From NCBI RefSeq assembly GCF_008711465.1, contig NZ_VXKQ01000005.1:1-64000 (forward strand): a DNA stretch of 64,000 bases. The letters are read 5' to 3'. A program made the translations under genes and the position numbers. The DNA is from Francisella sp. SYW-9 (GTDB lineage Bacteria; Pseudomonadota; Gammaproteobacteria; Francisellales; Francisellaceae). Shown here one piece after another: positions 9,304 to 19,478 of this stretch. The first letter of the stretch is position 1. Each line of letters opens with the position of its first letter. Below the pieces are notes generated by a model that saw only the letters and a program-made list of their open reading frames with translations, was not told where the DNA came from and did not search any database.

Positions 9304-9800
9304 GTGATGATCGAGAATCTTAAAAAAATGCTTGAATATAAGCAATGGTCAGAAAATAGACTTATGAAAGCAATTAAAAAAGTAAATGAGTTTGATGAGA
9401 TATTATTATTTATACGTCAGCAACTAAATCATATGATTATCGTAGAGGAGTTATTTAGTGCGAGATTGCAGGGCTATTTACCGCCACATAATGATACGAA
9501 TAGTAATAATCTTCCAGACTTAATTGAACTAGAAAATAGATTAAATCGATCTAGCTTATGGTATATACAAAATCTAAGAAAATTATCTACTGAGCAAATC
9601 ATAAAAAATATTGATTTTGTTTTTGTAGATGGTCTAAATGGAAGAATGTCAATTTCTGAAATTTTTTTCATATTATAAACCATGGAACTTATCATAGAAG
9701 TGCAATTGGACATCGTTTAGAACAAGAAGGTTATATTCGCCCAGCAGATACATTTACTATGTATCTTCATCATACAGACATATTAAGAAGACATAGGTGA
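9304..9800 (+). pseudogene. DinB-family protein, broken by a 1-base frameshift
   Basis: The first frame (9304-9678) encodes a four-helix DinB-like start with an early His on a helix (FIRQQLNHMIIVEELF). It stops soon after a run of seven T (9662-9668). One extra T would continue the protein in frame as FHIINHGTYHRSAIGHRL, then EQEGYIRPADTFTMYL, to TGA at 9800; NHGTYHR holds the two C-terminal metal-binding His of DinB proteins. The intact protein would be about 165 residues. This is a true frameshift, a phase-variable tract or a sequencing error. Start is GTG 9304 or ATG 9307. Family role: thiol-dependent metalloenzymes, function here unknown. Confidence 0.8.
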
Positions 9801-9931
9801 TTATTTCCATAGTTTCATCTTGCTTATAAATATTTTTAATATAGAATTCACTTTAGATTATTTACGTCTATATTTTTCTGTAACTAGTTTAGTCTTATGA
9901 CTTTTTAAATTTTATTAGAATAGGTATTGGT

Positions 9932-11140
9932 ATGCTTAATTATTTTAAAGCTAGAAGTAAGCTATTTAGCAATAAATCTTTTAGCTATGCTTGTATTATG
10001 AGTATTTGTAATGCTGTTGTTATTGGTATGGCATATATATCGATAAGTTGGCATTTATTAACACTAAAGAATAACATTGAAGTCATAATTTTATTTATAT
10101 TCTCTTGGTGGACATTTGGAGTTATATTATCTCCTATTACAGGGTATTTTGCAGACCTTATACCTAGAAGGTTAATTATAATATCAGTGAATGTTCTAAG
10201 GGTTGTACTACTTTTTGCATTTATATTTTTAAGTAATCTTGATTCTGTTGAGAAAGTATATTTATTCACAGGATTGTGGGGAATATTGTTGGCTTTCTTT
10301 ATGCCTGCGATGATGATAATGTCACGAGAACTATTCCCTAATGATGATGTTCTTCTTTATGCAAATAGTACTATGGATGGATTATTTGAATTTGGAATGG
10401 TAATAGGGATGTCACTAGGTGGGATGCTTATAGTATATTTTGATATGCACCAGATTATGATGATTATGCTGGTTATGAGTATTCTTTCTAGTTTGTGTAG
10501 TTTTATGATTATACCTAATAGGAAAGTAGAGCATAGTAAGGATAGTTTTTTAAATAACTGGATTGAGGTTTTTAGCTATCTTAATAAGAATAAAGCTCTT
10601 TATTGGTGTTATTTTGCTCAAGTTGGAATCACATGTATATATATGATTGCTCCAATTTTTATATCACCATATGCCAAAAATATACTTAAAGCTACATCGT
10701 TTGAGTTTGGTCTGATAGAAGTGGCATTTTCGGTAGGTTTTATTGTTGGAAGTATTATGCTGCCATATATGATAGAGAGAATATCTCCAAGACTGACTTT
10801 AGTTTTATCAATGTCTTTTTCTGCCTTGATGTATATTTGTCTTGGTCTTAACCATAGTGTTAATTTTGCAATTTTATATTACTTTGTTGCAGGCGTATTT
10901 ATATCATCATGGGTAATAGCAGTTACAATAGCTCAGAAAAATACACCGATACATTTACAAGGTAAGATTCAAGGTGTTTCATATGGTTTATCAGGTCTTA
11001 TAGTTATGTTTATTTATATGATATTTTTTATGATTAACTATATAGATCCATTACCTAGTAATGAGTGGTTTTATATATTAGCAATATTAGCTTTATGTAC
11101 TCTATGGCCAATATTTAAAGGTTTGAAATCTCTTAAATAG
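9932..11140 (+). CDS. MFS transporter
   Basis: A 402-residue inner-membrane protein with about 12 predicted helices. It resembles the MFS_3/enterobactin-exporter-like branch: the loop between helices 2 and 3 reads GYFADLIPRR, a form of the MFS motif A (G-x-x-x-D-x-x-x-R-R), and helix 5 begins after DGLFEFGMVIGMSLGG. It has the N-terminal hydrophilic stretch MLNYFKARSKLFSNKSF. It stands alone, convergent with trxB. Substrate cannot be told from sequence; drug or siderophore efflux are the usual roles. Confidence 0.82.
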   Translation: MLNYFKARSKLFSNKSFSYACIMSICNAVVIGMAYISISWHLLTLKNNIEVIILFIFSWWTFGVILSPITGYFADLIPRRLIIISVNVLRVVLLFAFIFLSNLDSVEKVYLFTGLWGILLAFFMPAMMIMSRELFPNDDVLLYANSTMDGLFEFGMVIGMSLGGMLIVYFDMHQIMMIMLVMSILSSLCSFMIIPNRKVEHSKDSFLNNWIEVFSYLNKNKALYWCYFAQVGITCIYMIAPIFISPYAKNILKATSFEFGLIEVAFSVGFIVGSIMLPYMIERISPRLTLVLSMSFSALMYICLGLNHSVNFAILYYFVAGVFISSWVIAVTIAQKNTPIHLQGKIQGVSYGLSGLIVMFIYMIFFMINYIDPLPSNEWFYILAILALCTLWPIFKGLKSLK

Positions 11141-11177
11141 TGGTTTTATAGATAAAAATGAATAAATTATGTCTATA

Positions 11178-12152
<975 letters not shown>

Positions 12153-12246
12153 CTAGAATTATAACATTTTTGCTATAGTTTTCGAGCTTAGCTATAATTA
12201 TATATTATCTAAAATAGTTATGTTTGGGCTTATCTGAGTGAAAATT

Positions 12247-13287
12247 ATGAAAATACCGGCTTATATAGTCCTTAGAGTTTTGACTCTGATACTAGTTGTT
12301 GTTGGACTAAGTTTAGTATTTCTTTCTATATTAATGTTAGCATCAGATAGTATTTTACAAGATAGATTAATCACATTTGTAGCTGGGGTAATACTTTTAC
12401 TTGTTGCATTTATTGGTCCAGTAAGAGTTATATTTCATGGTGCTCAGATACCTTTTGAGATAAAAAGAACAATAACTATACAGGCTTTTACACTGTCTAT
12501 TTCAGGAGTTGCTCTTATTATCTCAGCTATTATACATACGTTTAGTTATGTAATATTGGCATATATAGTAGTTGGTGGTTGCGCTATTTATTCTGCAATA
12601 TTTGGATTTTATGCTTTAAGTAAAACTCTTCCTGCAACATTTTATATTAGTGAAATGTTGAGTATATTAAAATCTACAGGCATTACAGGTAATAAAAAAG
12701 ATAGTCAAGCAGATCAAGCTTTTCAACGCTGGACAAAAGGAAATAAAGGGCTAGCTGTTGGTAAATCTGCATTTGATGGTACAGTTGTTAGGTTAGATAA
12801 TTCAGAAGTTATCCTGTCTTCTTTTTTCTCAGATAAACCACTAGTGCTAAACTTTGCATCGTATAGTTGTCCACATTATAGAAAGCGAATACCAGAGCTT
12901 CAACAGCTAATGAGAAAGTGGCAACCTTTAGGTGTTGATTTTTTGACTATTTATACGGCAGAAGCGCATGCTGAAGATGGTTGGAAACTTGTTGATCAAT
13001 ATATAAATGATGCTGAATATACTAAGGAAGCTGATTTTTGTTTTCCCTATGCAAAAAGTATTAAAGATCGTAAGAAAATGGCAGAGTGGTTAATTAGTAA
13101 AAAGAACTTTGAGATGCCTGTTGTACTAGATACTATGGATGATAACTTATTGAAAGCTTATAATTCGTGGCCAATAAGATTGTATATTATATACAAATGT
13201 AAGGTAGCATTCTGTGGAGACCAAGGACCTTTTGGGTATAATCCTTCTAGCTTAAATCCTACATTGGAAAAGTTAACAAAATACTAA
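12247..13287 (+). CDS. Membrane-anchored type I iodothyronine deiodinase-like protein
   Basis: A 346-residue protein: four hydrophobic segments within about residues 5-125, a linker, then a thioredoxin-fold domain from about 170 like the iodothyronine deiodinase family. Matching features are LVLNFASYSCPHYRKRIPEL, where Cys208 takes the selenocysteine position of animal deiodinases, YTAEAHAEDGW (family form Y-x-E-E-A-H-x-x-D-G-W), MPVVLDTMDD and PIRLYIIYKCKVAFCGDQGP. Bacterial members are likely thiol peroxidase/reductase-like; no thyroid role is implied. Start ATG 12247; an upstream GTG at 12238 in frame is possible. It is divergent from trxB, which could supply electrons through thioredoxin (inference). 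Confidence 0.72.
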   Translation: MKIPAYIVLRVLTLILVVVGLSLVFLSILMLASDSILQDRLITFVAGVILLLVAFIGPVRVIFHGAQIPFEIKRTITIQAFTLSISGVALIISAIIHTFSYVILAYIVVGGCAIYSAIFGFYALSKTLPATFYISEMLSILKSTGITGNKKDSQADQAFQRWTKGNKGLAVGKSAFDGTVVRLDNSEVILSSFFSDKPLVLNFASYSCPHYRKRIPELQQLMRKWQPLGVDFLTIYTAEAHAEDGWKLVDQYINDAEYTKEADFCFPYAKSIKDRKKMAEWLISKKNFEMPVVLDTMDDNLLKAYNSWPIRLYIIYKCKVAFCGDQGPFGYNPSSLNPTLEKLTKY

Positions 13288-13299
13288 ATGTTTATTTGT

Positions 13300-13962
13300 T
13301 TATATAATCTGTTTTAGTTCAGAAAAATCATCGATATAAGCGAAGCTATCAAGAGCTTTAAGATCAACACCATTATTATAACCATAACTTAGAATTACTG
13401 CTTTTACATTTGCCTCTTTTGCACATAGAAAATCATTCATGGAGTCGCCAATCATTAAACTTTCTTTGGCTTTAGCATTTAGTTTATCCATAGCAAAAAG
13501 TAGTGGTTCTGGATGCGGTTTGTAGCTAGATGTAGTATCTCCACCAATGACAACTTCAAAATAATTTATTAAGCCTAGATGAGTCAGTGATTGTATAGCA
13601 TCATCTTCGTGCTTATTTGTAACTACAGCCATTTTTATATTTTTACTTTTTAAAAGCTCAAGTATTTTAAGTACATTAGGATATACCTTACTATTGGCGC
13701 TATTTAGGGACTTATATGTTTGGCTTACAATTTTGACACCTTCATCAGCTATAGACTCAATATATTGTTTATCATCAAAATCCAGTGCTAAAACCTTTCT
13801 TACAGTTGTTGGGTAGCCTTTACCAACAATATTAGCTATGATATCTTCAGAAATAGGACTAAGTCCAAAATGTTTACGCATCGCATTTGTAGCAGCTGTA
13901 ATATCTCCTACAGTGTTTACAAGCGTACCATCTAGATCAAAAAATATATTCTTTATCATCAT
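13300..13962 (-). CDS. HAD-family phosphatase, phosphoglycolate phosphatase-like
   Basis: A 220-residue soluble HAD phosphatase. Motif I is FFDLDGTLVNT (nucleophile and acid/base Asp), motif II is VVTNK, motif III the Lys in YKPHPEP, and motif IV GDSMNDFLCAKEA. A helical cap lies between motifs I and II. This pattern fits Gph, which clears 2-phosphoglycolate formed in DNA repair, and its pyrophosphatase-like relatives (PpaX). It is convergent with the deiodinase-like gene, 12 nt apart. Confidence 0.85.
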   Translation of the reverse strand: MMIKNIFFDLDGTLVNTVGDITAATNAMRKHFGLSPISEDIIANIVGKGYPTTVRKVLALDFDDKQYIESIADEGVKIVSQTYKSLNSANSKVYPNVLKILELLKSKNIKMAVVTNKHEDDAIQSLTHLGLINYFEVVIGGDTTSSYKPHPEPLLFAMDKLNAKAKESLMIGDSMNDFLCAKEANVKAVILSYGYNNGVDLKALDSFAYIDDFSELKQII

Positions 13963-14029
13963 TTAAAATTTATTAGAAAACTTAGGTTACAAGGTTATAG
14001 TTAAGAGTCGCTAAAATCTAGAACTAAGA

Positions 14030-15094
14030 TTAATTATCAAGAGTTTTTTTGTTTATATAATATTTTGTTAGGCGTAAAAATGAGAAATATAAGACACTAA
14101 CAAAAACAATACATAGTAATGTAACAACAGTACTTAAAAGACGCTGATATCCAGCTTGTACTTGTAAGATATCATTATTTGCATATATAGAAGTTAAAAA
14201 ACATAAGTTTGCTTGAGCTCCCATATAAGCAATATACTTACCTTGTAGTTGGATTAGACCAAATAATATAACAATAATAAAAGCAATAATTAGAACTAAA
14301 ACTATATTTAAATTAAATAGTACAAGTACAAATGGAACTAATAATCCTATTAAACATCCTAAAAATCTTTGTAAACTTAAGTGATGTATTTGAGAATGTT
14401 CAAAACTAGACATAACAGCAACGACACCTATTAGAGCTTGCTCAAATAATAATACGTTTTTAAAAGGAACTGTTATTAAGAATATAAAAGCAAATGTTAA
14501 AATAAAGAAAACTGAAAAAGTTATCATCTCAAGATGGTGCTCTTTGGTTCGTTTCCTTTGGGAGATCTTAGCTATATTTTTCTTTTTCAGAAATGGTAAA
14601 ACTATCACACATACACATAGAGCACCAATTATAGTTACTATAGAGCGATCAATGATAATAGCTATAGCCATATCTTTAGAAAAAACAGCATATGGGTAGA
14701 AAAATAGCCCTAAAGTAATACAAAACATAATAAAGAAATATGTATACTCAGTGAAATAATACGCCATCGAAACACAAAGAATCAATAAAAAAACTATTAA
14801 ACTTATAATAACGATATCAGATTTAAATAATGATGTGCATATTAATACTACTAATAAAGCCATTAGTGTCCCTATACATCTTAGTAGGCCTCGTTTATAA
14901 GTCATAGCTTTATTATCAGTCATAATACGTACACAAGTATAGCCTGCCCAATATGCGTACTGTATATGTAGAGCATAGGAGATGCTAATAGAAGCTAATA
15001 CAGAAATACTTAGTAGTAAGCTAATCATAAATATATAGCTATTAATATTCATTTTAGCAAAGTCATCGTATAGGTTTTCAAAGTGTTGATACAT
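14030..15094 (-). CDS. FUSC-family inner-membrane protein
   Basis: A 354-residue polytopic membrane protein of two repeats of about five to six helices joined by a charged loop near residues 170-190 (KKKNIAKISQRKRTKEHHLE). YAYWAGYTCVRIMTD and the paired QALIGVVAVMSSFEHSQIHH, each preceding a LRCIGTLMALLV / LQRFLGCLIGLLVPF stretch, are the aromatic-acid-exporter / fusaric-acid-resistance (FUSC) hallmark. It lacks the large cytoplasmic domain of AaeB, so it is a short form. Substrate unknown. Confidence 0.75.
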   Translation of the reverse strand: MYQHFENLYDDFAKMNINSYIFMISLLLSISVLASISISYALHIQYAYWAGYTCVRIMTDNKAMTYKRGLLRCIGTLMALLVVLICTSLFKSDIVIISLIVFLLILCVSMAYYFTEYTYFFIMFCITLGLFFYPYAVFSKDMAIAIIIDRSIVTIIGALCVCVIVLPFLKKKNIAKISQRKRTKEHHLEMITFSVFFILTFAFIFLITVPFKNVLLFEQALIGVVAVMSSFEHSQIHHLSLQRFLGCLIGLLVPFVLVLFNLNIVLVLIIAFIIVILFGLIQLQGKYIAYMGAQANLCFLTSIYANNDILQVQAGYQRLLSTVVTLLCIVFVSVLYFSFLRLTKYYINKKTLDN

Positions 15095-15199
15095 GTTGGA
15101 TAAATTAGTATTTAAATAAAAGATAACTTGAATAGCTTAGATATTATAATAGATTTGTTATTTATTTCTATTTAGTTTGTAGCTAACTTTAACGATTTA

Positions 15200-15922
15200 T
15201 TAGATAGAGAATTCTGCTTTTATCGTAGATATTTCATCAACTTGGCTGGTTTTTATCTCTAAAGCAGAGCTAGAAAATGCATTAGTTCTAGTATCGCGTA
15301 AGATTTTCTTAGAAGCAGAGCAATGGATGTTTGTAACTTTTGTGACTTCTAATATTTGTCTTACATTTTGAGAGTTGATTCCACCTCCTGGCATTATTTG
15401 GATTTGGTCTCCAAAGTTTTGCTGTAGAGATCTTAGAGTTTCTAATCCAGCTGGTACATTCGTGCCTGTTCCTGATGTGAGGATTCTATCAAAGCCAAGC
15501 TCAATGACTTCTCGAGTACTTGCATGAATATCATTAACTAAATCTATAGCTCTATGAAAAGTTAGCTCTTTTTTAGCTTGTCTTGTTAGTTTAATAAAGG
15601 GTTCTAAAAAATCCTTATCAATTTCATTCTGCTCTGTTAGAGCTCCAATAACTATGCCATCCACATCTAGATCTAACATTATTTTTAGATCATCAAGCAT
15701 AATTTGCTGATCTATTTGATCATAATAAAAATCTCCAGCACGATGACGAATCATACCTTGTAGCGAACCTTTAAAGTTAGCTGTAGCAAATTTTACTAGG
15801 CTTGGTGAAGGTGTTAGTCCTTCAACACCTAATGCTGAGCATAATTCAAGCCTATCTGCTCCTGCTTCTTGAGCATTGAGGATTGATTGATAGTTATCTA
15901 CGCAGATTTCTAGTTTTATCAT
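15200..15922 (-). CDS. cutC: CutC family protein
   Basis: A 240-residue TIM-barrel protein of the CutC family, named for copper homeostasis though its enzymatic role remains unsettled. Signatures: LEICVDNYQSILNAQEAGADRLELC split as LEICVDNYQS and AGADRLELCSAL, then GLTPSPSLV, MIRHRAGDFYY, DGIVIGAL, TFHRAIDL, DRILTSG and the IMPGGGIN motif; NIHCSASK closes the barrel. Full length for bacteria. Stands alone. Confidence 0.93.
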   Translation of the reverse strand: MIKLEICVDNYQSILNAQEAGADRLELCSALGVEGLTPSPSLVKFATANFKGSLQGMIRHRAGDFYYDQIDQQIMLDDLKIMLDLDVDGIVIGALTEQNEIDKDFLEPFIKLTRQAKKELTFHRAIDLVNDIHASTREVIELGFDRILTSGTGTNVPAGLETLRSLQQNFGDQIQIMPGGGINSQNVRQILEVTKVTNIHCSASKKILRDTRTNAFSSSALEIKTSQVDEISTIKAEFSI

Positions 15923-15982
15923 TTTAGTTAAACAATTGACATAACTTATTGGCTAATTATAGCTTAACCTAATAATATAAAC

Positions 15983-16020
15983 TAATCGTTATTTAGCTTT
16001 GATTATAGGAATAATGTATG
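15983..16020. repeat. 38-bp direct repeat, copy 1
   Basis: TAATC-TTATTTAGCTT-GATTATA followed by a GTAATGTATG-like end; the same 38 bases recur at 16466-16503 with four differences. The two copies bracket the small secreted-protein gene at 16080. Possibly ends of a small duplicated or mobile unit. Confidence 0.5.
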
Positions 16021-16079
16021 TGTAAAAAATGGAAAGATTAAATTAATATTTAAATATTTTACAAAAGTGCAGTAGGTAC

Positions 16080-16256
16080 CTACACTACATTAATAGCGGA
16101 GGCTCTATCTTCCATATTTCTAAGTTTAATACATTTTGGTTTAATATTTTGTTTGCTTATAAATGTTATTTTCTCGATATGCTTCATATTTTGAATAGCT
16201 ACCGCATAACTAAAAGGTAAAACTAAAATCATTAAAATTAGTAATATTTTTCTCAT
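16080..16256 (-). CDS. Small secreted protein, 58 aa
   Basis: From ATG 16256 (MRKILLILMILVLPFSYA) the protein has a strong signal peptide with cleavage about residue 20, leaving a mature basic peptide of some 38 residues (KHIEKITFISKQNIKPK...). An in-frame ATG at 16274 would only lengthen the N-terminus; AGAGATATATT precedes ATG 16256. No family recognised. It is preceded by the 40-bp promoter block shared with the FAD monooxygenase. The last codons overlap TTAATAGCGGAG, a 12-mer also present in the palindromic repeat at 22.75 kb, so the gene may have lost its true end. Confidence 0.5.
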   Translation of the reverse strand: MRKILLILMILVLPFSYAVAIQNMKHIEKITFISKQNIKPKCIKLRNMEDRASAINVV

Positions 16257-16257
16257 A

Positions 16258-16353
16258 ATATATCTCTGTATCATATTTATATATTAAATAATATAAAAAT
16301 GGTTTTTGTAGAGATATCAAAAATTAGACTAATTATAATCAATTATGGACATT
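16258..16353 (-). promoter_or_regulatory. Second copy of the shared promoter/operator block
   Basis: The minus strand of 16314-16353 matches 1911-1950 with three differences in 40 bases, including GTCCATAATT, TTATAATT and GTCTAATTTTTGATAT. TTGATA can act as -35 and TATATT about 19 bases on as -10. The block ends 57 nt before ATG 16256, against 56 nt before ATG 2007 at the other site. Confidence 0.55.
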
Positions 16354-16465
16354 TTATTCTAAATTAGACTTGTCAATAATAATGGGTTTTATTATTTAAT
16401 ATTACTTAAATTTTAGTTAGTGTTTTAATATAGCAAATACTTTAGGAGCTTATTTAGATATAAGT

Positions 16466-16503
16466 TAATCATTATTTAGCTTCGATTATAAGAGTAATGT
16501 ATG
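16466..16503. repeat. 38-bp direct repeat, copy 2
   Basis: Second copy of the repeat at 15983-16020, four differences, in the region 3' of the LysR gene. Nothing else is seen between 16354 and 16533. Confidence 0.5.
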
Positions 16504-16533
16504 GGGTGAAATGCTAGGGCTTGTGATTTAGTA

Positions 16534-17451
16534 TTATTTTGGAAAGTTCTCTATTATAAACTCTTTTAACATTCTTACTCGATATGGTTGGAATTGTTTA
16601 AAAGGGTATACCAAACTAATCATATTATCAGGCTTATCATTTGCATTTAGAGTTACTTTATAGTTTGGTAATATTTGAATAAGATTTCCAGAGTCTAAAT
16701 CTTTTTTTATATCCCAGTATGATTTTGAAGCTATTCCATATCCTCTTAGACACATTTTACGACTTATATAGCCATTATTAACAATACAAGAAGGATTTAA
16801 ATTGATTTCAAGTTTATTATTTTGAGGATCTATAAGATACCAGTTTTTAATTGCAGTACCGTTTATTTTTAGGGTAATAAAATCACAGTCTTTTAAAATA
16901 TTTATATCATTAATATTGGTGATATTTGTTTTATCTAGATACTTGGGACTTGCACATAATATTCTATGACTTTTAATTAATTTTTTTGCGATAAAATTAC
17001 TATTTTGTAAGTTACCTTGTCTAATAGCTATATCAAAAGGAAATTGGTTATAAGAAACTACATCATCTGTAAAAAGAATATCATATTTGACTTTAGTGTT
17101 GATCTCACTGAACTTATCTAATATCGGTAATATAAACTGTTCACCAAGGTCAAAAGGTATAGTTAATCTAATAATGCCTTCAGCTTTATTTTTATTAGCT
17201 TGAATATTTTCTTTTATGCAATCTAACTCTTCTAGAAGTTTTATTGCTGATTGATAAAGCATTTCGCCAGCTTTTGTGACTTCTATTTTTCTAGTTGTTC
17301 TGACTAGTAGCTTTGTATCATAATAGTCTTCTAATGCACTAATCTTATTGCTAATACTTGCTGGAGATAAATAAAACTCTCTTCCTGCAGCTGATAGATT
17401 GCCATGATTTATTACAGCGACAAAGAGCTTTAGTTCATATAACATTTTCAT
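16534..17451 (-). CDS. LysR-type transcriptional regulator
   Basis: A 305-residue LTTR. The N-terminal winged helix-turn-helix is typical: LKLFVAVINHGNLSAAGREF, then LSPASISNKISALE and LLVRTTRKIEVTKAGE. The effector-binding domain starts about residue 90 (GIIRLTIPFDLGEQFILP) and follows the PBP-like pattern with FDIAIRQGNL. It is divergent from an MFS pump with 140 nt between, the classical arrangement for a LysR regulator and its target. It may also act on the nearby shared 40-bp block (inference only). Confidence 0.93.
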   Translation of the reverse strand: MKMLYELKLFVAVINHGNLSAAGREFYLSPASISNKISALEDYYDTKLLVRTTRKIEVTKAGEMLYQSAIKLLEELDCIKENIQANKNKAEGIIRLTIPFDLGEQFILPILDKFSEINTKVKYDILFTDDVVSYNQFPFDIAIRQGNLQNSNFIAKKLIKSHRILCASPKYLDKTNITNINDINILKDCDFITLKINGTAIKNWYLIDPQNNKLEINLNPSCIVNNGYISRKMCLRGYGIASKSYWDIKKDLDSGNLIQILPNYKVTLNANDKPDNMISLVYPFKQFQPYRVRMLKEFIIENFPK

Positions 17452-17591
17452 TTTTTAGTTTTTATAAAAAGTACTTTTACTATTTTGCATATTATCATTA
17501 AAAATATAAAAAGTATAATACTCATAGTTCTATAAAATTTAATAATTAGATACACAAATATCTTAATCTTATTATCTGCTGGAGAGTTATT

Positions 17592-18761
17592 ATGAAAAAA
17601 AGTCTAATTCCTTTAATGTTAGGAGCTTTGACTATAGGGGTTACAGAATTTATTATGATGGGGATTTTGCCTCAGATATCACAGTATTTTCATGTTAGTA
17701 TTCCTCAAGCAGGACATTTGATTAGTGTATATGCATTAGGTGTTATTGTTGGCGCTCCAGCGTTAGTATTGTTTTCAAAAAAACTTAGCCCTAGGTCATT
17801 GTTAATAGTATTAAGTATTATGATAGCTTTATTTAATAGTTTATCTATTTTCTCAACAAGTTATAATTTTTTGATGATTACTAGGTTTCTTTCAGGGCTA
17901 CCTCATGGAGCTTTCTTTGGAGTAGGAGCAATCGTAGCTATGGAGGTAGCTGACAGAGGTAAACAATCTTTAGCGATTGCACTGATGTTTACAGGATTAA
18001 CAATAGCAAATATTATTGGAGTACCTTTAGCAACACATTTAGTTTTAGTTACAAGTTGGCAGGCTGCATTTGTTATAGTTGGCTTGATAGGTATCATTAC
18101 AACTATTACCACTATTTTATGGATACCTCATGTAGATTTGAACAAAGAAAACTCTCATGCCCAAAGCTCAACATCAACTTTTAAAGTTATGTTGAAACTA
18201 GATACATGGTTAGCATTTGGAGTAGTATCATTGGCATTTGCTGGATTATTTGCTTGGTATAGTTATATCTCTCCGATGATGATACATATCACCCATGTTT
18301 CTAAAAACTTCATTCCTTATGTATTATTTTTTGTAGGTTTGGGAATGTTTAGCGGAAATATATATGGTGGTAGGTTGACTGATAATATAGGAGCATTAAA
18401 TGCTACTATAGCTAGTTTAATAGGCTTATTAGTAGTTTTATTATTAGCTTATTTGCTAATAGACTATAAGTTTATTTCTGTAGTATTAAGTTTTGGCATA
18501 GGTTTTTTTGCTTTTGGATTAGCTCCATCAATTCAAACATTATTGATAAAAGTATTCAAAGGTGCAGAAATGTTTGGCTCAGCTGTTAGCCAAGCAGGTT
18601 TTAATATAGCAAATGCTTTAGGTGCTTTTTTAGGAGGGTTGCCTATAGCTTATGGATTTGCTTATTCTAGTAGTATTATTTCTGGAATAATCATCTCTTT
18701 GATTGGAGCTGGATTATTATTTATTTTGAAATATAGAACTTTAAAGTTATCAAAAAGTTAA
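17592..18761 (+). CDS. MFS efflux transporter, AraJ/YdhP-like (DHA1)
   Basis: A 389-residue 12-helix transporter. The N-terminus MLGALTIGVTEFIMMGILPQ is typical of the sugar-efflux / arabinose-polymer-efflux (AraJ, YdhP, NepI) group, and RFLSGLPHGAFFGVGA is the conserved helix-4 motif with G-x-x-x-G-x-x-P-like arrangement in helix 5 (TGLTIANIIGVP). GGRLTDNIG is the second-half motif A. An AG-rich site (GGAGAG) lies upstream. Divergent from the LysR gene, which probably controls it. Substrate unknown. Confidence 0.85.
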   Translation: MKKSLIPLMLGALTIGVTEFIMMGILPQISQYFHVSIPQAGHLISVYALGVIVGAPALVLFSKKLSPRSLLIVLSIMIALFNSLSIFSTSYNFLMITRFLSGLPHGAFFGVGAIVAMEVADRGKQSLAIALMFTGLTIANIIGVPLATHLVLVTSWQAAFVIVGLIGIITTITTILWIPHVDLNKENSHAQSSTSTFKVMLKLDTWLAFGVVSLAFAGLFAWYSYISPMMIHITHVSKNFIPYVLFFVGLGMFSGNIYGGRLTDNIGALNATIASLIGLLVVLLLAYLLIDYKFISVVLSFGIGFFAFGLAPSIQTLLIKVFKGAEMFGSAVSQAGFNIANALGAFLGGLPIAYGFAYSSSIISGIIISLIGAGLLFILKYRTLKLSKS

Positions 18762-18837
18762 AAGGTTATTATATTTCTAGTTGAAATAATTTATTAATTA
18801 AGTGTTTATTATCAAAATAAAAAAATATGGATTTATA

Positions 18838-19422
18838 ATGAAAAATATTCTTATAATAAATGGTAAAAAAGATTTTGGTCACTCAAAAGGCGCCCTTAAT
18901 CAATATTTAGCAGATCTATCAGAAAGTCATCTAATAAGTTCTGGCTATAATGTAAAAGTTACTAACATTGATAGTGGTTATAACATTGATGAAGAAATAC
19001 AAAAATGGCTTTGGGCTGATACTATAATTCATCAAATGCCAGGTTGGTGGATGGGTACGCCGTGGATTGTTAAGAAATATCTTGATGAAGTCCTAACAAC
19101 AGGGCATGGTGCATTATATGCAAGTGATGGAAGATCTCGCTATGATGCTACTAAAAAATATGGTTCTGGTGGGTTACTTCAGGGCAAAAAATATATGTTA
19201 TCTTTGACTTGGAATGCTCCTATGGAAGCTTTTACTGACAAGGATCAATTCTTTGAAGGTGTTGGGGTAGATGGAGTATATTTACATTTTCATAAAGCGC
19301 ATCAGTTTCTTGGAATGTCTCCATTACCTACATTTATCTGTAATGATGTAATGAAAGATCCAAAAGTAGAAGAATATACATTAAATTATAAAAAACACTT
19401 AGATGGCTTATCACTAAGTTAA
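18838..19422 (+). CDS. mdaB: NAD(P)H quinone oxidoreductase MdaB
   Basis: A 194-residue flavodoxin-like quinone reductase that does two-electron reduction of quinones with FAD. The sequence is close to E. coli MdaB along its length: ILIINGKKDFGHSKGALN, FLWAD-like WLWADTIIHQMPGWWMGTPW, GHGALYASDGRSRYD, KYGSGGLLQGKKYMLSLTW, NAPMEAFTDKDQFF and FHKAHQFLGMSPLPTFICND. An in-frame codon at 18802 gives a longer frame, but homology and spacing favour ATG 18838. Follows the MFS pump by about 75 nt, perhaps in the same stress response. Confidence 0.93.
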   Translation: MKNILIINGKKDFGHSKGALNQYLADLSESHLISSGYNVKVTNIDSGYNIDEEIQKWLWADTIIHQMPGWWMGTPWIVKKYLDEVLTTGHGALYASDGRSRYDATKKYGSGGLLQGKKYMLSLTWNAPMEAFTDKDQFFEGVGVDGVYLHFHKAHQFLGMSPLPTFICNDVMKDPKVEEYTLNYKKHLDGLSLS

Positions 19423-19478
19423 TAATATCTTATATGCCTGGTATACTTAGATTTTAATAGATAGTTTTGACTTTACTT

